Of a DNA stretch of 6,135 nucleotides, positions 1 through 4,993 are shown in pieces; position 1 is the first letter of the stretch, and each line of letters starts with the position of its first letter. The stretch is from NCBI GenBank assembly GCA_020024075.1, contig JAHHUJ010000132.1:1-6135 (forward strand). The letters are read 5' to 3'. The notes beneath the pieces are model-generated. The model was given only the letters and a program-made list of their open reading frames with translations. It was not told where the DNA came from and ran no database searches. Both the position numbers and the translations under genes were made by a program. This stretch comes from Psychrobacter sp. GTDB taxonomy: Bacteria > Pseudomonadota > Gammaproteobacteria > Pseudomonadales > Moraxellaceae.

Positions 1-1985
1 GCGGACTTACCGTCTCTGTCTCAAACTCACTAGTCGATAGCGCCCAAAACATAGACAGGCTCATCGATGCTGCTGGTAACACCAGTAGCCAACGTATGAA
101 AGGCTTAGCCGCCATCAGTGCAGGACTAAAAGCTGAAGCGTTATATGGCGAAGGTAAACAAGCCGCTAAAGCCCTACAGACAGGCAACCTAAAAGATGTG
201 GGTAATACTCGTATCCAAGCTACTATAGGCTCTAGCAAATCGCAATCGAACTCACAAAGCTATAGCGAGCAAAGCCAAGGCTCAAGCATACAAGCGGCGA
301 ACAATCTTGCCATCATTGCTACAGGAGCAGGCAAAGACAGTAATATCAATATCAACGCCAGTGATATAACTGTCGGCAACAATGCTTTATTCAAAACAGA
401 CAATGATTTAAATATAAGCGGCGTTGCTCAAAACGAGCAAACCCGTAGCAATAACAAAAGCTCAAGCTTTGGGGCGGGTGCTTATGCCTCTACCAACCCA
501 GGTAAAGAGGGTGCAAGCTTTGGTATCACCGCCAATGCCAGTGGTGCTAAAGGACATGCCAATAGTGACGGCACTACTTATGCCAATAGCCATATTGATG
601 TTGGTAACACCACCACTTTAGACATCGGTAATGACATGACTGTTAAAGGGGGCGTGCTCACTACCGATGAGCTTACTGGACAAGTTGCTGGCGACCTTAA
701 TATGGAGAGCCTGCAAGATACTTACGTCTATGACAGCAAACAAAAGAACGCAGGGTTTAGTGCAGATATAGACCTATCAGGCAATGCCCAAGCAAACAGC
801 CTATCTATTAATGGCGGTAAGACTAACATTGATGCCGATTATGCCGCAGTCACTGAACAAACGGCTATTTATACGCAGAAAGCAGACTTAAATGTCGGCG
901 GTAAAGGTGTAATTAAAGGAGCTGCATACACCACAGCCAGTGCTGAGGATAACAAATCCGTCTTTGCTCAAGGCATAGAGACCTCAGATATCCAAAACCA
1001 TATCAACTATGACGCTAAAGCCATAGCTGCTGGTATTAGTATTGGTAAAGCCAAAGATACCAATCCTGAAGCCAGTCTAAACGGCATTGGCTATGGTACA
1101 GATAGCGACAATCAAACCAGAACAACCAAAGCTGGTGTAACAGGCATGGCAGGGCAGTCTGATGTGACCACTGCAAGCAAAGATAGTTTAAATGAGCCAC
1201 TTGAAAATAGCTTTGATGCCAATAAAGTGGGTAGTAAAGTTCAAGCAGATCTTGAGATAACCAGGGCTTTTGATCAAGAACGTCGCAAGATAAAGACTGA
1301 GCTTAATAAAGATGAGCAAGAACTTCGTGATGCAGCTAAAGAGCAAGAAGCATTAGGCAATTTCACAGCAAGAAATGAGCTTTTAGAACAAGCTGACAAA
1401 GTACAACGAAAAGCCTTACTCTTTGACGGTATCAGCAGTGCGTTATACGGGCCAAATGCCAATGGTGCAACAGGCTATGTTGCCAAAGCGGTAAGTCCAC
1501 AAGTGGCTTATCAAATTGGACAAGTATTTAAAGAAAATGATCTGGACAATGCTGCAAATAATACAAATCTAGCAGGCGAAGGTAGCCCTGAGCATCTGTT
1601 AGCACACGCACTATTAGGTGCAGCGGTCAGTGCTGCCACAGGTAACGATGCCTTAACAGGTGGCATATCTGCAAGCTCAGGAGAGGTCACTGCTACCCTA
1701 CTGTCTAAGTATATATATCAAGTAGATAAACCAAGTGAGCTAACCGCTGAACAAAAGGATACTATTAGCAATATCACTACCTTAGCAGGGGTGGCTATTG
1801 GTTCTACCACTGGAGAAATTACTGATGCAGTGAATGCGGGTGAAACGGCTAAGGTGGCGGTTGAAGATAATAGTTTAAAGCAGAAAGATATAGACAGCTT
1901 ATTAAGACAGATAGCAATCGCTAAAAGAAAATATACAGGTACTAAACTAGATGTAGAAATGAGAATGAAATACCCCCAAATTTAA
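1..1985 (+). CDS. CdiA/filamentous haemagglutinin-like exoprotein, 3' part (5' end outside window, C-terminal toxin lost)
   Basis: The reading frame is open from base 3 with no stop back to the window edge, so the ATG at 96 is internal and the gene starts upstream. 660 residues are visible. Numbering from base 3, residues about 1-400 are Gly/Asn/Ser/Thr-rich with recurring short beta-strand phrases (for example NININASDITVGNNALF and DLNISG), typical of the haemagglutinin-repeat beta-helix of TpsA exoproteins. Residues about 412-485 are charged and probably helical. Residues about 531-623 form a small-residue-rich pre-toxin domain containing HLLAHALLGAAVSAATG and ending in VEDN (620-623). In CdiA proteins such a domain separates the secreted stick from a variable C-terminal toxin that is delivered into neighbouring cells. 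Here only 37 residues follow VEDN, and the last few probably come from the insertion sequence next door. I infer a toxin-less, truncated CdiA-type protein. A non-toxic adhesin role remains possible. A TpsB transporter gene would be expected outside the window. Confidence 0.88.
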   Translation, partial: GLTVSVSNSLVDSAQNIDRLIDAAGNTSSQRMKGLAAISAGLKAEALYGEGKQAAKALQTGNLKDVGNTRIQATIGSSKSQSNSQSYSEQSQGSSIQAANNLAIIATGAGKDSNININASDITVGNNALFKTDNDLNISGVAQNEQTRSNNKSSSFGAGAYASTNPGKEGASFGITANASGAKGHANSDGTTYANSHIDVGNTTTLDIGNDMTVKGGVLTTDELTGQVAGDLNMESLQDTYVYDSKQKNAGFSADIDLSGNAQANSLSINGGKTNIDADYAAVTEQTAIYTQKADLNVGGKGVIKGAAYTTASAEDNKSVFAQGIETSDIQNHINYDAKAIAAGISIGKAKDTNPEASLNGIGYGTDSDNQTRTTKAGVTGMAGQSDVTTASKDSLNEPLENSFDANKVGSKVQADLEITRAFDQERRKIKTELNKDEQELRDAAKEQEALGNFTARNELLEQADKVQRKALLFDGISSALYGPNANGATGYVAKAVSPQVAYQIGQVFKENDLDNAANNTNLAGEGSPEHLLAHALLGAAVSAATGNDALTGGISASSGEVTATLLSKYIYQVDKPSELTAEQKDTISNITTLAGVAIGSTTGEITDAVNAGETAKVAVEDNSLKQKDIDSLLRQIAIAKRKYTGTKLDVEMRMKYPQI

Positions 1986-2012
1986 AACACCAAATAAGTA
2001 GAACTAAGCTGC
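1971..2012 (+). repeat. IS3-family terminal inverted repeat (orfB side)
   Basis: This end lies beyond the orfB stop codon, which overlaps its inner part at 2004-2006. It matches the opposite end at 3117-3159 in inverse orientation with one-base gaps, sharing CCCAAA, AAGTAGAA and CTGC blocks. The stop codon of the cdiA-like gene (1983-1985) falls inside this repeat, so the last residues of that protein are supplied by the mobile element. Confidence 0.6.
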
Positions 2013-2831
2013 CATATTAAGTTTCTGAATTGGCGTAAGGCCACCATTGCCCATATTGGGTCTTTCGTTATTATAGTGATTGATCCAAGTTTCAGCCTGT
2101 TGTCTCACTTGTTCTAAACTATCAAACAACTCTTGATTGAGCCAGTCATAACGTACTGTTTTATTAAAGCGTTCAACAAAGCCATTTTGCTGAGGATTGC
2201 CAGGCTCAATGTACTCAATGATAATCCCTTGTTCATCAGCCCAGTCTTTTAAATCATTACTGATATATTCAGGTCCATTATCACACCTGATTTGATCAGG
2301 CTTGCCTCGGCACTCTATAAGCTGATTTAAACTACGTATCACTCTTTGAGCGGGTAGTGAGAAGTCAACCTCAATGGTTAATGCTTCACGATTAAAGTCA
2401 TCAATGACATTAAACAGTCTAATCGCTCTACCATCGGTTAAGGCATCGTGCATAAAGTCCATGCTCCAGCTTTGATTGATGCAAGTGGGCACAGCAAGCT
2501 TTTGTGGCTTATTTCGTTTAATACGGCGTTTAGGCTTTATTCTCAGGTTTAATTCAAGCTCACGGTAGATGCGATAAATACGTTTGTGATTGTAAGGCAG
2601 TCCCAGTACATTTCTTAGATATAAGAAGCACAGCTTAAAGCCCCAGTTTTTATGACTGCTTGTTAAATCAATCAACAGCTTAGCTATCTGCTCATTGTCA
2701 TCCGCTGTCTTTGGCTGATAGTAATAGCAGGTTATGCTGATATTAAAGATTAGACAAGCTAAACGTACGCTAATGGCTCTGGTCTTGATGTAATGCTGAG
2801 CAAGCTCTTTGCGCCTAGAGGGCGCTACCAC
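2004..2831 (-). CDS. IS3-family transposase OrfB (DDE catalytic subunit)
   Basis: This is the catalytic half of the transposase. Numbered from GTG at 2831, the 275-residue product has an N-terminal helix-turn-helix-like region (about 43-100, with the IS3-typical NHKRIYRIYRELEL phrase), then an integrase-core fold. The acidic triad is visible: D125 in WSMDFMHD, D184 in IRCDNGPEY, and E220 in QQNGFVERFNKT. The 35 residues between the second Asp and the Glu are the IS3 spacing. It ends with a conserved-looking GLTPIQKLN. The frame overlaps the end of orfA by seven bases and has no ATG at its beginning, so it is most likely made as an OrfAB fusion of about 362 residues through -1 frameshifting. 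Nothing in the frame looks damaged. Confidence 0.95.
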   Translation of the reverse strand: MVAPSRRKELAQHYIKTRAISVRLACLIFNISITCYYYQPKTADDNEQIAKLLIDLTSSHKNWGFKLCFLYLRNVLGLPYNHKRIYRIYRELELNLRIKPKRRIKRNKPQKLAVPTCINQSWSMDFMHDALTDGRAIRLFNVIDDFNREALTIEVDFSLPAQRVIRSLNQLIECRGKPDQIRCDNGPEYISNDLKDWADEQGIIIEYIEPGNPQQNGFVERFNKTVRYDWLNQELFDSLEQVRQQAETWINHYNNERPNMGNGGLTPIQKLNMAA

Positions 2832-3091
2832 TTTTTTGACATGGCATCCTTTAAAATGTCTGATTTAAGACGCTCTTCGGCGTACATCTTCTTCAAGCGT
2901 GCATTCTCAGCTTCTAGTTCTTTGAGACGGGTAATCAGTGAGGCGTCCATGCCACCATATTTTGATCGCCATTTGTAAAACGTGCTCTGGCTTATATTGT
3001 GTTCACGTAGTATGTCACTGACAGGGACGCCTTGTTCTGCTTGTCTGAGTATATTAACAATCTGGGTGTCGGTAAATCTTGATTTTTTCAT
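2825..3091 (-). CDS. IS3-family transposase OrfA (DNA-binding subunit)
   Basis: This 88-residue protein starts at ATG 3091, preceded by AGGAG at 3104-3100 with an 8-base spacer. Residues about 5-48 hold the HTH_Tnp_1 type helix-turn-helix (RFTDTQIVNILRQAEQG, then ISQSTFYKWRSKYGGM). Residues about 55-86 form a Leu/Glu/Lys-rich heptad region typical of the leucine zipper by which OrfA and OrfAB multimerise. The resemblance is to the IS51/IS407-like branch of IS3, judged from memory of the family. OrfA recognises the inverted repeats and, when made alone, usually moderates transposition. Confidence 0.95.
   Translation of the reverse strand: MKKSRFTDTQIVNILRQAEQGVPVSDILREHNISQSTFYKWRSKYGGMDASLITRLKELEAENARLKKMYAEERLKSDILKDAMSKKW
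2831..2837 (-). other. Programmed -1 ribosomal frameshift site (A AAA AAG)
   Basis: On the - strand orfA reads TCA AAA AAG TGG TAG. The heptamer A AAA AAG fits the X XXY YYZ slippery pattern in exactly the orfA frame, two codons before the orfA stop. Slipping back one base moves ribosomes onto GTG GTA GCG, the orfB frame, and yields the OrfAB transposase. This is the standard expression control of IS3 elements. Confidence 0.85.
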
Positions 3092-3099
3092 GTCGAAAT

Positions 3100-3120
3100 C
3101 TCCTGCTAGTATTTTAGCAG
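3100..3120 (-). promoter_or_regulatory. orfA ribosome binding site with adjacent hairpin
   Basis: On the - strand the orfA leader contains CTGCTA, a six-base loop, then TAGCAG (3120-3103), a perfect 6-bp stem. The last two bases of the stem are the first two of the AGGAG Shine-Dalgarno (3104-3100). A folded leader could partly hide the ribosome binding site. Comparable hairpins protect other insertion sequences from translation of readthrough transcripts. That role here is inference. Confidence 0.45.
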
Positions 3121-3159
3121 TTAGTTTCTACTTTTACGTGTTATTATTTTTTGGGATGA
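3117..3159 (-). repeat. IS3-family terminal inverted repeat (orfA side)
   Basis: Read on the - strand from 3159 inward it begins TCATCCCAAAAAAT and contains AAAAGTAGAAACTAACTGC, matching the other end of the element imperfectly. The promoter for the transposase should lie in or just inside this end. The outer boundary is approximate. Confidence 0.6.
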
Positions 3160-3160
3160 T

Positions 3161-3298
3161 TACCGCTGGACTCTAGTAGCCATTGAAGGTTTCTTAGAAA
3201 ATCTATTTGAAAATCGGAAGAGGGAGGAGATAAGGTTAAATGACTTAGAGTTAAATGATTGGGAGTTAAATCACTTGGAAGATTTGGACTACTCATAA
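3161..3298 (+). pseudogene. Acidic coding fragment, probable tail of the disrupted CdiA toxin or its immunity protein
   Basis: Right after the insertion sequence an open frame gives about 45 residues, beginning YRWTLVAIEGFLENLFENRK and finishing with LEDLDYS at TAA 3296-3298. Upstream it stays open only to a stop at 3122-3124 inside the element and has no ATG, so it is a beheaded gene. The product is acidic in its last third and hydrophobic before that. Two readings fit. It may be the end of a CdiI-type immunity protein, which often are small and acidic. Alternatively it may be the end of the CdiA toxin itself: joining TAC 1971-1973 to TAC 3161-3163 puts the two halves in one frame. I recognise no family. 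Confidence 0.5.
3235..3279 (+). repeat. Three tandem 15-bp repeats
   Basis: The units are GTTAAATGACTTAGA, GTTAAATGATTGGGA and GTTAAATCACTTGGA, directly adjacent. In the acidic fragment's frame they encode the pentapeptides LNDLE, LNDWE and LNHLE. The multiple-of-three length keeps the frame open, suggesting expansion while the sequence was coding. Confidence 0.85.
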
Positions 3299-3366
3299 TA
3301 TTACCCATCTCAAAAATCGTGCCGCTCTGAACGAAAGTATGACCACTCTAGAAATATTATCATTTT

Positions 3367-3383
3367 CCTAAGCTTGTCTTAAG
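3367..3383 (+). promoter_or_regulatory. Candidate response-regulator box CCTAAG-N5-CTTAAG
   Basis: Two near-identical hexamers are separated by five bases, giving an 11-bp repeat on one helix face. The pattern matches the CTTAAG-N5-CTTAAG type of site known for PmrA/QseB-like OmpR-family regulators. Such a regulator is encoded 0.8 kb downstream in the same likely operon, so autoregulation is the simplest inference. Confidence 0.5.
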
Positions 3384-3410
3384 TTTCATCTGTTGTAATA
3401 GATTCATAAC
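3374..3410 (+). promoter_or_regulatory. Possible sigma70 promoter for the cytochrome-regulator-kinase operon
   Basis: TTGTCT (3374-3379) lies 16 bases before TAATAG (3396-3401), and CATAAC (3405-3410) is an alternative -10. Both matches to consensus are weak, as expected for an activator-dependent promoter whose -35 overlaps the regulator box. The rest of the 210-base gap between 3299 and 3508 shows no gene. Confidence 0.3.
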
Positions 3411-3456
3411 ACAGTCGCGGTGGATGCCTGATTGACTAAAAAGGCCGTCCGCAAGC

Positions 3457-3473
3457 TGACTTAATATAAGTCA
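3457..3473 (+). promoter_or_regulatory. 17-bp dyad TGACTTA-ATA-TAAGTCA, possible operator
   Basis: The two 7-base arms are perfect inverted complements around a 3-base centre. The dyad sits between the suggested promoter and the start codon at 3509. It is too short and has no T-run after it, so it is not a terminator. An operator for an unidentified dimeric regulator, or an mRNA leader hairpin, are both possible. Confidence 0.4.
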
Positions 3474-3493
3474 TTTCATACAGCAGTAAGCTT

Positions 3494-3500
3494 AAGGGAG
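3494..3500 (+). promoter_or_regulatory. Ribosome binding site of the cytochrome b561 gene
   Basis: AAGGGAG lies eight bases before ATG 3509 and supports that start. It overlaps a lone CTTAAG hexamer (3491-3496), which has no partner at the right spacing. Confidence 0.7.
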
Positions 3501-3508
3501 CCATCATC

Positions 3509-4135
3509 ATGAGCCAAAAACCATCTAAAATAGAACTAGAAAATATTTCTAACTCTAATATTTCAGCCTCTGAACCCGTTTCTGCTTCTAAGCAGCAAGT
3601 GAAAGTTTGGGATATTTTAGTCAGGGTTACCCACTGGGCAGGTGCCACTGGTGTCCGTGCCAATTTAGCCTTTACCGAAGAGGGGAGCAATATTCACCAG
3701 TTTATCGGCTTTACGGTAGTGGCGTTGGTAATGATACGCCTTTTATGGGGACTGGTAGGCACTAAATATGCCCGGTTTAGCGACTTCTTCCCGACACCCA
3801 CACGAGTTAAAAACCATCTGAATGAGCTTAAAGCCCACCATGTTAATAATCAAAGTGTTAAAGTTGAGCATTTGGGTCATAATCCCTTAGGTGCACTGAT
3901 GATGTTTGCCCTTTGGGGTGCTATCATCGGTTTAGGCCTGACCGGTTATTTGATGGAATCTCAAGTCTTAGGAAACAAAGATTTGTTTGAAGGGATTCAT
4001 GAAGTATTGGCCAGTAGTTTGTATTTGCTAGTGCCGTTACATATCTTTGAGGCTATTGTTATGAGTTATATACAGAAGCAAAACCTTATAAAATCAATGA
4101 TTACTGGTAATAAAACAGTGAATAAGACGGAATAA
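3509..4135 (+). CDS. Cytochrome b561 / Ni,Fe-hydrogenase b-type cytochrome family membrane protein
   Basis: This 208-residue protein is probably a di-haem inner-membrane electron carrier passing electrons between the quinone pool and a partner. The physiological partner is unknown. After a polar Ser/Asn-rich cytoplasmic lead of about 30 residues it shows the family order: VWDILVRVTHW (33-43), NIHQFIGF (61-68), a hydrophobic span to RLLWGLVGTKYARF (77-90), LGHNPLGALM (122-131), a third span, GIHEVLASS (162-170), then LHIFEAIVMSYIQKQNL and the closing MITGNK. Candidate haem ligands are H42, H63, H164 and H178, and H124 lies in the conserved GHNPLG motif. Hydrophobic segments lie at about 65-84, 126-146 and 166-186. 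The first expected membrane helix (about 40-58) is unusually polar, with R40 and R50. Length is normal for the family. It is the first gene of the likely operon, 67 bases before the response regulator. Confidence 0.9.
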   Translation: MSQKPSKIELENISNSNISASEPVSASKQQVKVWDILVRVTHWAGATGVRANLAFTEEGSNIHQFIGFTVVALVMIRLLWGLVGTKYARFSDFFPTPTRVKNHLNELKAHHVNNQSVKVEHLGHNPLGALMMFALWGAIIGLGLTGYLMESQVLGNKDLFEGIHEVLASSLYLLVPLHIFEAIVMSYIQKQNLIKSMITGNKTVNKTE

Positions 4136-4192
4136 AGTTGCAACTGTATTTATTGATAAGGTGCTATCTAGTTTAAAGAAAGTAGCTAGAGT

Positions 4193-4197
4193 GAGGG
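4193..4197 (+). promoter_or_regulatory. Ribosome binding site deciding the response regulator start
   Basis: GAGGG lies five bases before ATG 4203. The longer reading from GTG 4161 adds 14 residues before the conserved MSRVLLIEDD start of receiver domains and lacks a comparable site. Confidence 0.65.
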
Positions 4198-4202
4198 TTA
4201 TT

Positions 4203-4886
4203 ATGTCTCGAGTATTATTAATAGAGGACGACAGCACTATTGCAGAGGGCTTAATTTTAGGCCTCAAAAACCACGGCATGACGGTGGACTGGTTCAGTGA
4301 TGCCAAGCTGGGAGAATTGGCGCTGCAAGAGTCGATGTTTGATGCTGTGTTGTTAGATTTGACGTTGCCAAATGGTGATGGGATGTCGGTCTTAAAGCAC
4401 TGGCGAGACAAGAAGCTAGATACGCCAGTATTGATTATCACCGCCCGTGATGCCATTGCCAATAGAGTAGCCGGACTTAATGCTGGCGCCGATGATTATC
4501 TGGTTAAGCCATTTGCGCTTGATGAGGTGATTGCAAGGCTACAAGCGTTAATGCGGCGCAGTCAAGGTCGAATCTACCCTGAAATTCGCTTTGGGGAATT
4601 GGTCTATTATCCTCACAGTCAGCAAGTGACTTATCAAGGACAGTCGATTGATTTGACCACCAAAGAGGTGGCGATATTGGAGCAAATGATGACTCAGCCA
4701 CAAAAGATTCATAATCGGGCCAGCTTAGAGGACAAGCTCTATGGCTGGCAACAAGATATTGAGAGTAATGCCATCGAGGTTCATATTCATCATTTGCGCA
4801 AAAAGCTTGGCAATGATTTTATATTGACTAAGCGCGGCATTGGCTATTATTTAAATCCCAGCTATCAGCATGGTTCTACTCAGTAA
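4203..4886 (+). CDS. OmpR-family response regulator (QseB/PmrA-like)
   Basis: The 227-residue product is a two-domain DNA-binding response regulator. The receiver (about 1-118) has the acidic pocket E8-D9-D10, the phospho-acceptor D52 in LLDLTLPNGDG, T80 in LIITARD, and K102 in DDYLVKPF. The C-terminal winged helix (about 128-217) has the FGELVYYP start, LTTKEVAILE, the recognition-helix region SNAIEVHIHHLRKKLG, and the wing TKRGIGYYL. Length and motifs fit QseB/PmrA/TctD-type regulators. It lies between a cytochrome b561 gene and its own sensor kinase, so phosphorylation at D52 by that kinase is expected. A CCTAAG-N5-CTTAAG box upstream of the operon is a plausible target. Which named orthologue it is cannot be settled from sequence alone. 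Confidence 0.95.
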   Translation: MSRVLLIEDDSTIAEGLILGLKNHGMTVDWFSDAKLGELALQESMFDAVLLDLTLPNGDGMSVLKHWRDKKLDTPVLIITARDAIANRVAGLNAGADDYLVKPFALDEVIARLQALMRRSQGRIYPEIRFGELVYYPHSQQVTYQGQSIDLTTKEVAILEQMMTQPQKIHNRASLEDKLYGWQQDIESNAIEVHIHHLRKKLGNDFILTKRGIGYYLNPSYQHGSTQ

Positions 4887-4897
4887 GTTATGTCTTT

Positions 4898-4966
4898 TTT
4901 ATTGAATCCAAGGAGCTATATTTATCAAGCTTTATTGAGTTATATTTATTGAGCCAAATTTATCGA
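4898..4966 (+). repeat. Cluster of five TTTAT(T/C)(G/A)A octamers in the regulator-kinase gap
   Basis: Copies start at 4898, 4921, 4931, 4945 and 4959. The last three are 14 bases apart. Another copy lies at 4149-4156, in the gap before the regulator gene. The gap is 107 bases and AT-rich, so part of this may be chance. There is no clear terminator in it. Confidence 0.45.
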
Positions 4967-4993
4967 CTGATAGCGCTAGCCTAGAATCCCTAT

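Larger units (their letters stand above)
1971..3159 (-). mobile_element. IS3-family insertion sequence, about 1.19 kb
   Basis: The element carries the classic IS3 layout on the - strand: a short orfA, an overlapping orfB in the -1 frame, and an A6G slippery site in the overlap. The two ends form an imperfect inverted repeat of about 42 bp. The best-matched blocks are CCCAAA near each tip, AAGTAGAA (1996-2003 against 3133-3126), and CTAA/CTGC further in. The exact tips are uncertain by several bases, because no short target duplication fits symmetric ends. A TAC is present at 1971-1973 and again at 3161-3163, but using it as the duplication makes the tips unequal. Both reading frames are intact, so the copy may be active. 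It lies at the toxin end of the cdiA-like gene and probably destroyed it. Confidence 0.9.

Noticed and set aside
96..98. ATG at 96 as the start of the haemagglutinin-like gene
   Set aside because: The frame is open to the window edge, and the sequence before it continues the same type of protein.
2793..3176. Two + strand frames of about 60 codons
   Set aside because: Both lie opposite the transposase OrfA gene and the IS end, with no protein-like features.
3235..3279. Short CRISPR-like array
   Set aside because: The units are directly adjacent without spacers and are coding.
4136..4145. AGTTGCAACT palindrome after the cytochrome gene as a terminator
   Set aside because: The stem is too short with no loop and no T-run, and the downstream regulator gene is probably co-transcribed.
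4161..4163. GTG at 4161 as the response regulator start
   Set aside because: It adds residues absent from receiver domains, while ATG 4203 has GAGGG five bases before it and begins MSRVLLIEDD.
4094..4462. A 122-codon - strand frame across the cytochrome-regulator junction
   Set aside because: It lies opposite two well-supported genes and shows no recognisable protein features.
4971..4978. TAGCGCTA palindrome before the kinase gene as an operator
   Set aside because: It is only 8 bp with no second copy, so chance is a sufficient explanation.
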